In this document: in pieces, positions 36,595 to 44,850 of the stretch
Layout: the number at the start of each line of letters is the position of its first letter
Numbering within the stretch: position 1 is the stretch's first letter
DNA from: Symbiopectobacterium purcellii_A
GTDB taxonomy: Bacteria > Pseudomonadota > Gammaproteobacteria > Enterobacterales > Enterobacteriaceae
Reading direction: 5' to 3'
NCBI RefSeq assembly: GCF_052050035.1
Contig: NZ_CP189882.1
Span: 1,922,001-1,986,000, forward strand
Length of the DNA stretch: 64,000 nucleotides
The notes under the pieces: generated by a model
What the model was told of the DNA's origin: nothing
The model's input: the letters and a program-made list of their open reading frames with translations, nothing else
Database searches by the model: none
Position numbers and translations under genes: made by a program

Positions 36595-36604
36595 CGGTTG
36601 GCTA
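36595..36604 (-). mobile_element. Probable MITE-1 scrap (end only)
   Basis: CGGTTGGCTA followed by TA matches the last ten bases of MITE-1 and its target duplication. The rest was probably removed when IS30 or a deletion arrived. The match is short, hence the low confidence. Confidence 0.5.
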
Positions 36605-36606
36605 TA

Positions 36607-36710
36607 CCAGGGCAACGGCTTCCTTTTTAAACTCATGGGTAAATTGTCGTTTATGGTTCACTAAACACCTCCGTTTTGGATGTAAGTTTAGTGTCCTGAT
36701 TATTCAACCA
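36607..36710 (-). pseudogene. 5' scrap of another IS3-family element
   Basis: Read on the minus strand, an IS end region (GGACACTAAACTTACATCC) is followed by a Shine-Dalgarno GGAGG and a GTG start of OrfA (NHKRQFTHEFKKEAVAL). It breaks at the MITE scrap. Only about 17 codons remain. Confidence 0.65.
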
Positions 36711-36715
36711 CTACA

Positions 36716-36857
36716 AAAAGCAGGAAAAGTGACAATGGCGAACCGCATCAGAGCATTGCTACTTGACCTGTTTCGTGAAGCGATTGCTGAGGGGCTGCTC
36801 AAAAGCAATCCAGCCGAAGTTACGCGTAATCAGCGGGTGGACATTCAGAGGGAATGA
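36716..36857 (+). pseudogene. Phage-type tyrosine integrase fragment
   Basis: A short frame reading KAGKVTMANRIRALLLDLF then REAIAEGLLKSNPAEVTRNQ and a stop after RVDIQRE. This resembles the end of the core-binding domain of lambdoid integrases, just before the catalytic domain. Both the arm-binding N-terminus and the catalytic half are absent. It points to a lost prophage. Confidence 0.55.
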
Positions 36858-36896
36858 TCTGGCCCAGACTTGGTGGACACGCCCTTAAGAGAGGAC

Positions 36897-37751
36897 TTAT
36901 CGTTCAAATACCATCGGGCTGACATAGCCCAGCGTGCTATGTCGCCGTTTCTGATTGTAATCCACCTCAATGTAGTTAAACACCTCAGATTTCATGGTTT
37001 CCCGGTCAGGAAAGTGTTCGCCGTGGATCAGCTCCACCTTCAGGCTGTGAAAAAAACTTTCAGCACACGCGTTATCATAACAGTTGCCTTTCCCACTCAT
37101 GCTACATGTTAATTTACTGATTTTAATTAACTTCTGATAATCATCAGAACAGTACTGACTGCCACGATCCGAGTGGACGATGACTCCCTCTGGGGAACCC
37201 CGTCGGCTCATGGCCATCTGCAGGGCATCGCAGACCAGGCCCGACTTCATACTTACCGACATTGACCATCCCACAACGGCTCGTGAAAATAAATCAATTA
37301 TTACAGCCAGATAAACCCAGCCCGCTTCCGTCCATAAGTAAGTGATGTCACCGACCCATTTCTGGTTCGGGGCTGATGCTGTGAAATCCTGCTGTAGCAG
37401 ATTCGGCGCCACCGGACGATTATGCTTCGAATCTGTTGTCACCCTGAATTTTTTTGCCGCTTTCGCCTTCAGCCCCTGCCGGCGCAGGCTGGCAGCGATG
37501 GTTTTGCGATTGTAATGATAACCGGCATCCTGCAGGTCCAGGCGCAGCCTGCGGGCACCGTTGCGTCCTTTCTGTTCCGTAAAGGCGCTGGCTACCCGGG
37601 TATCGCAAAGCTCCCGTCGCTGCTGTGAAACCGTTTTCTGCCCACATCGTCGGCTCCAGGCATAAAATCCGCTGCGGCTGACGACCAGAACACGCGCCAT
37701 AGACTTAACCCGAAACTCAGCCTGATATTGTTGCATAAAGACGTACCTCAC
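36897..37751 (-). CDS. IS3-family OrfB (DDE integrase subunit)
   Basis: 284 residues. Contains HTH_21-like and rve-core domains with the catalytic triad in WVGDITYLWTEAGWVYLAV (Asp), VIVHSDRGSQYCSDDY (Asp) and NACAESFFHSLKVELIHG (Glu). Normally made as an OrfAB fusion by -1 frameshifting. The orfA tail (QLADQAEELAILQKAATYFA) ends close to this start. Intact in itself, but orfA is interrupted. Confidence 0.92.
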   Translation of the reverse strand: MRYVFMQQYQAEFRVKSMARVLVVSRSGFYAWSRRCGQKTVSQQRRELCDTRVASAFTEQKGRNGARRLRLDLQDAGYHYNRKTIAASLRRQGLKAKAAKKFRVTTDSKHNRPVAPNLLQQDFTASAPNQKWVGDITYLWTEAGWVYLAVIIDLFSRAVVGWSMSVSMKSGLVCDALQMAMSRRGSPEGVIVHSDRGSQYCSDDYQKLIKISKLTCSMSGKGNCYDNACAESFFHSLKVELIHGEHFPDRETMKSEVFNYIEVDYNQKRRHSTLGYVSPMVFER

Positions 37752-38242
37752 TTCAGGCGTCTGGCGAAGTAAGTCGCGGCCTTTTGGAGGATGGCTAACT
37801 CCTCAGCCTGATCAGCCAGTTGACGTTTAAGCCTGACAATTCCAACAGATTGCTGCTGGCTTTGTTGAATAATTTAAGATACTGATTTATATAAGCATTA
37901 TAAAATTTCAACGACTAATTTTTCCTCTCGGAATGCTTTTTATTGTGCTAACTATTTGATTTGTCGTTCTAACAAAATACATTCTCTGTAAATGCATTCT
38001 AACTAAAGAAGATGTAAATCAAACGGTTAAATTATTCAACAAAGCCATTGCTGCTGTTCACGTTCGGAGCAGGATAGCGCCATTTGCTGTTTTTTACGCC
38101 AGGCATAAAGCTGCGATTCGTGAAGATTCAACTCACTGGCTGCTTTGGCTACGCCAATCCGCTGAGCAAGTAGCAGAGCATTCTCCCGAAACTCGTCCGG
38201 ATAGCGATTGTTGCTCATTTTATGACCGTTCGATTGAGTCAT
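37738..38242 (-). pseudogene. IS3-family OrfA split by MITE-2
   Basis: The N-terminal half (SNNRYPDEFRENALLLAQRIGVAKAASELNLHESQLYAWRKKQQ) is at 38242-38047. The C-terminal half (SVGIVRLKRQLADQAEELAIL) resumes below 37857. A 189-bp MITE-2 with 9-bp duplication ATTGCTGCT separates them. The insertion plus duplication is 198 bases, so the frame phase is kept, but a stop inside the element ends translation (..QQQWLC). Confidence 0.88.
37858..38046 (+). mobile_element. MITE-2 copy b (189 bp, in IS3 orfA)
   Basis: 189 bp, ends GGCTTTGTTGAATAATTTAA and complement, flanked by perfect 9-bp duplications ATTGCTGCT (37849-37857, 38047-38055). Same length as copy a with scattered base differences, so older than the MITE-1 burst. 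Confidence 0.93.
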
Positions 38243-38302
38243 TTTCCACCTCTGTCAGCAATTTTACTCACTTAACAGCGTGTCCACGATCTCTGGGCCG
38301 GA

Positions 38303-38596
38303 TCAGGTGGTATCAATGCTTTCCTGCAAACTGCGCAGTCCAACGCACAGCCCGTCCAGCTGTTCAACCAGCTGCAGCAGATTTTTCAGTGAGCGTCCCA
38401 GGCTATCCAGCCGCCAGATAACGACGGTATCCCCGGGACGGAATGAGGTTATCAGGTTCGCCAGCCCTTCGCGTTCCGCCTGCGCACAACTGACCCGGTC
38501 TTCAAAAATACGTCCACACCCGGCCTGTGTCAGGGCATCACGTTGCAGGTCGAGGTGCTGATCGTCAGTGGAAACCCGTGCGTACCCAATCAGCAT
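38303..38596 (-). pseudogene. tnpR: Tn3-family resolvase TnpR, 3' truncated
   Basis: The N-terminal catalytic domain of a serine recombinase: MLIGYARVSTDDQHLDLQRDAL with the nucleophile Ser in ARVS, then FEDRVSCAQAEREGL, RPGDTVVIWRLDSLGRSLKNLL and LRSLQESIDTT. The C-terminal helix-turn-helix is gone, because the frame stops where the IS3 element begins. The full protein would be about 185 residues, so roughly half is left. Confidence 0.88.
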
Positions 38597-38810
38597 GATA
38601 TGTCTTCCAGTAAGTCACCAGATTTGAGTATAGATGTAAAATGATAAGTGGAATGAGAAAATGCAATCCTGCCCTGCGGGTTGCAGGCCGATCGTTGGCG
38701 TCACAGTTAAGGCTCCATAAAACGACCGTTTGTTGGGCTATTTTAATACGATAGTGACTGCCCATCTCCATTGGTTGAAATGCGGTGGCAGACAGACAGT
38801 CACATGAGGA
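38597..38810. other. Region upstream of tnpR
   Basis: 214 bases without a gene. A resolution site would be expected here by analogy with Tn3 transposons, but I cannot delimit its subsites, and no second Tn3 terminal repeat is seen. Confidence 0.35.
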
Positions 38811-39299
38811 TTAATTATTTTTCCAGTTGGTGGACACCGGGTTTATCACAGTGTTTTTTTCCTGGGTATAAGTACCGTTCTGCTGCGCAATGGCTTCGCC
38901 AGTATCAACAATCGCGTTTTGAATAAACACGTTTTGCTTTTCTCCCCGAACGAAGGTTAACTGATGAAAGGCTGTTTTATTGCCCCAGTCGATGGAAGGT
39001 AGCGAAATGAAACGCACTGTGAAGGTTTCATCATCGAACTTGCCCTGCATGGAGTAAACACCGTAGTGGTTTTCGCCCTGTGAAATGATTTTATAGACAC
39101 CGTTATCGTAATAATAAATCTCGGCATCGGGGAAAGGTTTTTTGTCGTACATTTTACGGTAATGTAGCACCTGCTTAATGGTGGGTTGACCGAAGCTGAC
39201 GGTTAATTTTTTACTATCCGCTGAGATCGTCAGCCCTTCAGCGTGAGCACTGCTCATGAGCATTAACAGGCTTGCGGTTGCCATTGTGATTACTTTCAC
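38811..39299 (-). CDS. Secreted protein of unknown function
   Basis: 162 residues. A clear Sec signal (KVITMATASLLMLMSSAHA, cleavage after AHA) gives a mature periplasmic or exported protein of about 140 residues. The mature part is rich in aromatic and polar residues (YDKKPFPDAEIYYYDNGVYK, QGENHYGVYSMQGKFDDETF) with no Cys and no membrane segment. I do not recognise the family. It is not part of an obvious operon and lies between a Tn3 remnant and an IS903 remnant, so it could be accessory cargo. The frame is intact and its start has GGAG upstream. Confidence 0.75.
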   Translation of the reverse strand: MKVITMATASLLMLMSSAHAEGLTISADSKKLTVSFGQPTIKQVLHYRKMYDKKPFPDAEIYYYDNGVYKIISQGENHYGVYSMQGKFDDETFTVRFISLPSIDWGNKTAFHQLTFVRGEKQNVFIQNAIVDTGEAIAQQNGTYTQEKNTVINPVSTNWKNN

Positions 39300-39538
39300 T
39301 TTAATTCTCCTGCTCTGGTTTTAGAGATCATGTGCGTCAACGCACTGAAAAAACTATACAAACTGTCAAGGTTGCAAACTGCTGTATGGGTAACGCATGC
39401 ATAAAGGGCAGCCAGAAATCGTTGGCGTATAGACAGAGTCGACGGCAATTTCCTTTACCTGCCGTAATTCAGGCAGATTTTACCTGTTTACGGGCAGAGC
39501 GAGCCCCACTGACAACAGAAGCGGTACTGTAACAAAGA
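39300..39538. other. Intergenic stretch before the IS903 remnant
   Basis: About 240 bases. It should hold the promoter of the secreted-protein gene on the minus strand. No other gene is supported. Confidence 0.4.
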
Positions 39539-39603
39539 GGCTTTGTTGAATAAATCGAACTTTCAGGGGATCGCCGGATCAGAGCACTCTCATCGCTCCC
39601 GAT
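39539..39603 (+). mobile_element. Solo left end of an IS903-like element
   Basis: 65 bases nearly identical to the start of the element at 5317 (GGCTTTGTTGAATAAATCG..). They are interrupted by the IS256 end and not continued on its other side, so most of this IS903 copy has been deleted. Confidence 0.9.
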
Positions 39604-39605
39604 GA

Positions 39606-40911
39606 GAGTGTAAAAAGATCTGTGTAAATGGCATTTTGAGGAAAACCTTCAGAGGACAAAAAATGCCTATCAGCAACGAACTTATTGACCAACTGCTTCA
39701 GGATTGCCACTCCCCTCAGGAGCTTCTGGGTGAATCAGGCCTACTCAAGGAGCTGACTAAAAGACTGGCGGAACGGGTTCTTCAAGCTGAGATGGAAATA
39801 CACCTTGGGTATGCTAAGCATGACCCGGCTGGTAATAATTCAGGCAACTCCGTCAATGGCAAGACATCCAAGAGCGTACGTAGCCAAAATGGGGCGCTCG
39901 AGCTCGATATTCCGCGCGACCGCAACAGTACCTTCGAGCCGACACTGATCGGTAAGCACGAAAAGCAGCTTAACGGCTTCGATGACCGCATTATTTCTCT
40001 CTATTCCAGAGGGCTATCAACCCGTGATATTCAGGCTCACTTTAAAGAAGTCTACGGGGTCGATGTTTCCGCTGGCTTCATTTCTCAAGTGACCAATGCC
40101 GTGATGGATGACGTTAAGCGCTGGCAGCAACGGCCGCTGGATGCGTTTTATCCCATTGTTTACCTTGACTGTATTGTGGTCAAAAGCCAGGACGGCGGAG
40201 CCGTGACCAACAAGTCTGTTTACTTGGCTCTAGGCATCAACGGCCAGGGCGAAAAAGAGCTGCTGGGGCTATGGATAGCCAAAACCGAGGGGGCCAAGTT
40301 CTGGTTATCTGTAATGACAGAACTGAAAAATCGTGGGCTACAGGACATCTTCATCGCCTGCTGCGATGGCCTGAAGGGCTTTCCTGATGCCATTGAAGCT
40401 GTTTACCCGCATACGCGGGTACAGCTCTGCATCGTGCATCAGGTGCGGAACTCGCTGCGCTACGTCGGCTGGAAAGAGCGTAAAGCCGTTGCTGCTGACC
40501 TCCGCACTATCTATAGTTCCGCAACGCTAGAGGGCGCTGAAGAGGCCCTGGATGCCTTCGCGGCCAAATGGGATGAACAGTTCCCGACGATCAGCCCATC
40601 GTGGAGAAATAATTGGGAACGTCTCATCGTCATTTTTGATTTTCCGCCGGAGATCCGCAAGGTTATCTACACCACCAACGCGATAGAGTCGTTAAATGCT
40701 TCATTGCGCAAGATAACGAAAACGCGACGAATATTTCCAACGGATGACTCGGTGCTAAAATTATTCTATCTAGCCTTGCATAATATCTCGGCTAAATGGA
40801 CCCTACCAATCAGAGACTGGAAACCGGCTATGAGCCAATTCATGTTGATGTATGGAGATCGGATTTCCGGTTAAGCGATGGAGCCATTTACACGAAATTC
40901 TTTACAGACTC
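39606..40911 (+). mobile_element. IS256-family element, complete
   Basis: About 1306 bp. Termini GAGTGTAAAAAGATCTGTG at the left and complement of GAGTCTGTAAAGAATTTCG at the right, both leading into GTGTAAATGGC. There is no matching duplication (..CTCCCGATGA against GAAAGGTAAT), consistent with a deletion on one side. It serves as the intact reference for the decayed copy at 7878-10183. Confidence 0.92.
39663..40874 (+). CDS. IS256-type (mutator-like) transposase
   Basis: 403 residues, the family length. Starts at MPISNELIDQLLQDCHSPQEL, with an AGAGGACA Shine-Dalgarno just upstream; an earlier in-frame ATG (39636) overlaps that region. The DDE core shows YLDCIVVKSQDGGAV (Asp), IACCDGLKGFPDAI (Asp) and the mutator signature VQLCIVHQVRNSLRYV, with the Glu in TNAIESLNASLRK. 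The C-terminus is KPAMSQFMLMYGDRISG. Intact and plausibly active. Confidence 0.95.
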   Translation: MPISNELIDQLLQDCHSPQELLGESGLLKELTKRLAERVLQAEMEIHLGYAKHDPAGNNSGNSVNGKTSKSVRSQNGALELDIPRDRNSTFEPTLIGKHEKQLNGFDDRIISLYSRGLSTRDIQAHFKEVYGVDVSAGFISQVTNAVMDDVKRWQQRPLDAFYPIVYLDCIVVKSQDGGAVTNKSVYLALGINGQGEKELLGLWIAKTEGAKFWLSVMTELKNRGLQDIFIACCDGLKGFPDAIEAVYPHTRVQLCIVHQVRNSLRYVGWKERKAVAADLRTIYSSATLEGAEEALDAFAAKWDEQFPTISPSWRNNWERLIVIFDFPPEIRKVIYTTNAIESLNASLRKITKTRRIFPTDDSVLKLFYLALHNISAKWTLPIRDWKPAMSQFMLMYGDRISG

Positions 40912-41118
40912 GAAAGGTAATTACAGTAATCTGTCCCGATAAATCCCCAGTGGTTCCACTAAATCCCATTTATCTCAGATTCTCTTAGTTGTTTATCTCA
41001 CTTCTGATCACGATTATCACTCATCACTTCCCAATAGATGACTTTCAGCAGGGTTTTGATGTGATGCGCTCTGGGCAATCTGGTAAGGTGATTTTGCACT
41101 GGGATTAACGGCATCATT

Positions 41119-41142
41119 GCGCGCCCTGAGGCCAGGGCGCGC
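41119..41142 (-). terminator. Stem-loop downstream of yibQ
   Basis: GCGCGCCCTG / CCAGGGCGCGC, a 10-bp GC-rich stem a few bases past the yibQ stop. Likely the transcript end of envC-yibQ. In the yibQ direction no T run follows, so efficiency is uncertain. Confidence 0.65.
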
Positions 41143-41149
41143 TACACAT

Positions 41150-42097
41150 TTATTTTTCCCCGGATGTCACCCAGGTGCGCCAGCGCTGCTCAATAAAATG
41201 CACGGGCGCACTGTCACGTAAGCTTTCCCCAATCAGTTTAAAGAAGACCTCGTTACCCACCGGTGGTAGTGGCTGCTTGATGGTACACAACAGCGGTTTG
41301 CGGAACGGTTTACGTGCCGGTTGTGCAGGACGAGGTTCATAAGGCAGCGTCTGGTAGTGAACCGGCTCATTCAATAACTGACTGGGGCGCACCAGAACGA
41401 TATCAGCATCCAGCGTGGGCAACATCTGTTGCAGTACTTTGATCGTCGCGGGGTGCGGGTGACCGATGGCGATAGCGGAGCCAGTGCGGCGCGCCAGTTG
41501 CACCGCTCGATTGAACTGGGTGCGGATATCCGCCTCATTCTGAGTATCGTCTAAAAAGACCTTACGCTTGATCACCTTAACATGGGTGCCCGCCGCAGCC
41601 GGAATGGATTGGCTGCTGCCGATGGTCATGCTGTCGAGAAAGTAGAGCTGATAAGCGTTGAGCGCTTGCATCACCTTTTGCATGCCTGGCAGGCTGGAGG
41701 TCATGGCGCTGCCCATATGGTTGTTTAACCCGACCGCGTAAGGGACGTTATTTACCGCCTGGCGGATAATACGTTCGATCTCTTCACTGCCCATCTCCGG
41801 GCGCAGCGTGTCTTTCTCGAGAGGCTGCTTTCCCATCGGTGCCATCGGCAGGTGGATCAATACCTCGCGCCCTTGCTGGTGGGCCTTTAACGCCATATCA
41901 CGGGCATAGGGCGCGTTAGGCAACACCGCAATGGAGATGGCCGTTGGCATCGCCAGTATCTGATTTTCGTTGTGGGGCCGATAGCCGAAATCATCAATCA
42001 CGATCGACAGCTTTCCCTCCATCGCCCATGAACTACATGCCAATAACAAGGTGAAGAGAAGCGGACGGCGTACTTTTCGTAACATCGGTATCAGCAA
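41150..42097 (-). CDS. yibQ: YibQ, divergent polysaccharide deacetylase family protein
   Basis: 315 residues. A signal peptide (RRPLLFTLLLACSSWAME) is followed by a DUF610/NodB-like fold (KLSIVIDDFGYRPHNENQIL, IHLPMAPMGKQPLEKDTLRP, GLNNHMGSAMTSS, AIAIGHPHPATIKVL). The His/Asp residues in DDFGY, NNHMG and GHPHP fit the metal site of the family, but the activity is not established. It lies 13 bases downstream of envC and is transcribed with it. Confidence 0.9.
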   Translation of the reverse strand: MLIPMLRKVRRPLLFTLLLACSSWAMEGKLSIVIDDFGYRPHNENQILAMPTAISIAVLPNAPYARDMALKAHQQGREVLIHLPMAPMGKQPLEKDTLRPEMGSEEIERIIRQAVNNVPYAVGLNNHMGSAMTSSLPGMQKVMQALNAYQLYFLDSMTIGSSQSIPAAAGTHVKVIKRKVFLDDTQNEADIRTQFNRAVQLARRTGSAIAIGHPHPATIKVLQQMLPTLDADIVLVRPSQLLNEPVHYQTLPYEPRPAQPARKPFRKPLLCTIKQPLPPVGNEVFFKLIGESLRDSAPVHFIEQRWRTWVTSGEK

Positions 42098-42110
42098 AAT
42101 GGTTTCCCTG

Positions 42111-43427
42111 TTATTTCCCTAACCAAGGCTGTGGGTTTACTGCCTGACCTTGACGGCGGATTTCAAAATAGAGTGCTGGCTGGCTTTGACCGCCGCTGGT
42201 GCCTACCAGTGCGATCGGTTGTCCGGCTTTCACCTGTGCGCCAACCGACACCAATGCGCTCTGGTTATAGCCATAGAGGCTCATGTCTCCCTTGCCGTGC
42301 TGCAACACCACAACAAGTCCATAGCCTTGCAGCCAATCCGCCATCAGCACCGTGCCATCGGCAATGGCTTTGACATCGGTGCCCTCTGGTGCGGCGATCA
42401 CCAACCCTTTCCAGCGCAATTCGCCTTGCAAGGGCTCGCCAAAGCGGTGTTCAACCCGTCCTCTCACTGGCCAAATAGCCTGACCTGCGGGTTGGCCCAA
42501 CCCACCAGTACGCGCCATAAGTGAACGCTCACTTTCTGATGGTTGGTAACGGCTGCCGCTGCGTTTGGCCTGCTCTTCACGCTCACGCACCTTGGCCGCC
42601 TCGCGCGCTTCGCGTTCGGCTCGCGCTTTGGCTTCGCGTTCAGCGCGGGCAATCTGGTCACGCAGGCGTGCTTCATTCTGTCGTAATTCTGTCAGTTGCT
42701 GCTGATCTTTTTCCAGCGAACTTTCCAGCGTGGAGAGGGTTTGTTTACGTTCGCCCCGCGCTTGCTCTAACGCCTTTTGCTGCGTTTGCTGCTCGGCGAG
42801 CAGCGTTTTCTGCGTGGCTTGTTTCTGCTCTACCTGCCGTTTCTGTGCGGCGAGCTCGGTGCGGGTGTGTTGCAACTCAGCAATGTTTTGCTGGCGCGCT
42901 TCATTCAGGTAACCAAAGTAGGCCAAAATGCGCTCGCTGCGCTGGCTCTCTTCGCCGCTGAGAATCAGTTGCAAGCCGTTGTGTTGACCCTGACGAAAAG
43001 CGGCGTCTAATTGGCGTGCCAACAACGCTTCTTGCTGCTTGCTTTGGCTTTCGAGTTTGGTGATGGAGGTCGCCAGCGCTTTAAGCTCTTCGCTCAGTGT
43101 GGCAAGCGTTCCCGTGGTGTCACGCAGTTGACGACTGGCCCGGGCAATGGATTGTTCTTGCTGTTGCAACTGGCTGAGCAGCCTACTGCGCTGCTGTTTC
43201 TGCTCTTGAACGCGTTTTTCCTTCTCCGCGATATCCTGTTGCAGCGTCTTGAGCTGTTGCTGATTATCGGCACCGAGCCCGGGCGTCGGCCACGCAAAAG
43301 CCCCAACGCAAACCGCGCTGATATATAGCGCGAGCAGCGCATGCAGCGGCGATTTGCCTGAGCGCGAATCCTGAGCTGGCACTTTGCATGGTACTCGGTG
43401 CGAGACCACTGACGCTTTCTTATTCAT
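42111..43427 (-). CDS. envC: EnvC, murein hydrolase activator
   Basis: 438 residues. A periplasmic divisome protein that activates amidases AmiA/AmiB during septum splitting under FtsEX control. A signal region with a longer than usual N-terminus (LHALLALYISAVCVGAFAWP) precedes a long coiled coil (LKTLQQDIAEKEKRVQEQKQ onward to about residue 290). The C-terminal LytM domain is IWPVRGRVEHRFGEPLQGEL then KGLVIAAPEGTDVKAIADGT. As usual in EnvC, that domain lacks the zinc ligands of active M23 peptidases (GLVVVLQHGKGDMSLYGYN). gpmI, its usual upstream neighbour, is absent. Confidence 0.94.
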   Translation of the reverse strand: MNKKASVVSHRVPCKVPAQDSRSGKSPLHALLALYISAVCVGAFAWPTPGLGADNQQQLKTLQQDIAEKEKRVQEQKQQRSRLLSQLQQQEQSIARASRQLRDTTGTLATLSEELKALATSITKLESQSKQQEALLARQLDAAFRQGQHNGLQLILSGEESQRSERILAYFGYLNEARQQNIAELQHTRTELAAQKRQVEQKQATQKTLLAEQQTQQKALEQARGERKQTLSTLESSLEKDQQQLTELRQNEARLRDQIARAEREAKARAEREAREAAKVREREEQAKRSGSRYQPSESERSLMARTGGLGQPAGQAIWPVRGRVEHRFGEPLQGELRWKGLVIAAPEGTDVKAIADGTVLMADWLQGYGLVVVLQHGKGDMSLYGYNQSALVSVGAQVKAGQPIALVGTSGGQSQPALYFEIRRQGQAVNPQPWLGK

Positions 43428-43759
43428 AACGTGGGATTATTTCACGATGGGCAGCCCCTGACCAGTCATCCTACCGCGCTTTTATCTTTCCGGTAATGAA
43501 CGAACATATTGCAGAGGTGCGCATCTTGGGTAAGGTTTACACAGGATGAACTGCATCAAGCATAGATAAAAAGGGTGTATTATGCATAAAATGGCACAAC
43601 CGTTAGCGGCGGTCGCTACGATTTTTCTGATTCATGCCACAGATAGAGTTACAGTTTAGCGGCTTACTGGTTGTTACAGGCTGTAATTGCTGTACCGCAT
43701 AGGTATACTCAGAAACCTTGATTTTTGTTGATTAACTGATTCGGGAGCTGTTACCCCCC
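43428..43759. other. Divergent envC/yibN intergenic region lacking gpmI
   Basis: 332 bases between the divergent envC and yibN genes, where enteric relatives carry gpmI (phosphoglycerate mutase). No mutase fragment is recognisable. The region must contain two outward promoters. GGGAGC lies before the yibN ATG. Confidence 0.5.
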
Positions 43760-44191
43760 ATGCAAGAGATTATGTCGTTCGTAAGCATGCATCCGATTAT
43801 GAGTATCGGCTGGGTTGCACTGTTGGTTGCCGTTATTGTAATGACCGTGAAAAATAAGCTTTCCAAGGTGAAAGAAATCGCGCGTGGCGAAGCCATTCAA
43901 CTTATCAATAAAGAAGAAGCGGTTATCGTTGATTTGCGCAACCGTGATGATTTCCGTCGTGGCCACATTGCCAACGCCATCAACCTGCTGCCTAACGACA
44001 TCAAGAATGGCAGTTTGGGCGAGTTGGAGAAGCACAAAGCGCGCCCTGTGATTGTCGTTTGTGTGAACGGTATCAGCTCACGCGAATCCGCCGACCATTT
44101 ATTAAAAGCCGGTTTTGAACGCGTGTCGGTTCTGAAAGATGGCCTGTCCGGCTGGAGCGGTGAAAATCTTCCGCTGGTGCAGGGCAAATAA
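43760..44191 (+). CDS. yibN: YibN, membrane-anchored rhodanese-like protein
   Basis: 143 residues, the E. coli length. An N-terminal membrane segment (IGWVALLVAVIVMTV) is followed by a rhodanese domain (EAIQLINKEEAVIVDLRNRDDFRRGHIANAINL, PVIVVCVNGISSRESADHLL, LKDGLSGWSGENLPLVQGK). A Cys is present in VVCVNG, near the active-site loop. Recent work links YibN to membrane protein insertion; that role is from the family, not from this sequence. The usual downstream gene grxC is missing. Confidence 0.93.
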   Translation: MQEIMSFVSMHPIMSIGWVALLVAVIVMTVKNKLSKVKEIARGEAIQLINKEEAVIVDLRNRDDFRRGHIANAINLLPNDIKNGSLGELEKHKARPVIVVCVNGISSRESADHLLKAGFERVSVLKDGLSGWSGENLPLVQGK

Positions 44192-44364
44192 GCGCGATGG
44201 CGCAAGCCGAATGTCTTTAAAGCATGCCGTAAAGGTATGCTAGGTTGTAACCAGGCGCAGGTTCCCTGCGCGCATTGTTCGATTTTAAATGCACACATTG
44301 GCGTCCGCAGCCATACGGTGAATGCGGCGCATTAAAAACGTTAACATTAAAGGTATTAGCCAAC

Positions 44365-44850
44365 ATGTCCGAACAAAACTCCGCCGAAATGACTTTTCAG
44401 ATTCAACGTATTTACACCAAGGATGTATCTTTTGAAGCACCGAACGCCCCTCAGGTGTTTCAACAAGATTGGCAACCGGAAGTTAAACTGGATCTGGATA
44501 CGGCGTCCAGCCAACTGGCGGAAGACGTGTATGAAGTTGTGCTGCGCGTAACGGTAACCTCGACGCTGGGCGAAAATACCGCATTCCTGTGTGAAGTACA
44601 GCAAGCGGGTATTTTCACCGTTGGCGGTCTGGAAGGCACGCAACTGGCACATTGCCTGGGCGCTTACTGCCCGAACATTCTGTTCCCGTACGCGCGTGAA
44701 TGTGTGACCAGCATGGTGACACGCGGTACATTCCCGCAGTTGAATCTGGCGCCGGTGAACTTCGATGCGCTGTTCATGAACTATCTGCAACAGCAAACGG
44801 AAGGGCAGCCCGCAGAAGGTGAAAACGGCGCACCGCGCCTGGATGCCTGA
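44365..44850 (+). CDS. secB: SecB, protein-export chaperone
   Basis: 161 residues. A tetrameric cytosolic chaperone that holds preproteins unfolded and delivers them to SecA. Characteristic sequence: FQIQRIYTKDVSFEAPNAPQVF, ASQLAEDVYEVVLRVTVT, LAHCLGAYCPNILFPYARECV and FPQLNLAPVNFDALF. The start at 44365 (MSEQNSAEM) follows from the family; the frame is open for 90 bases upstream without support. Its stop overlaps the gpsA ATG (TGATG). Confidence 0.96.
   Translation: MSEQNSAEMTFQIQRIYTKDVSFEAPNAPQVFQQDWQPEVKLDLDTASSQLAEDVYEVVLRVTVTSTLGENTAFLCEVQQAGIFTVGGLEGTQLAHCLGAYCPNILFPYARECVTSMVTRGTFPQLNLAPVNFDALFMNYLQQQTEGQPAEGENGAPRLDA

Larger units (their letters stand above)
36871..38289 (-). mobile_element. 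IS3-family element with a MITE-2 insertion
   Basis: Ends recognised by GTGGACACGCCCTTAAG near 36872 and its partner GTGGACACGCTGTTAAG read on the minus strand from about 38288. It contains orfA and orfB in the usual overlapping order. The precise end bases and target duplication are not clear. It is inserted in, or beside, the Tn3 resolvase gene, whose 3' end it cuts. Confidence 0.8.
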
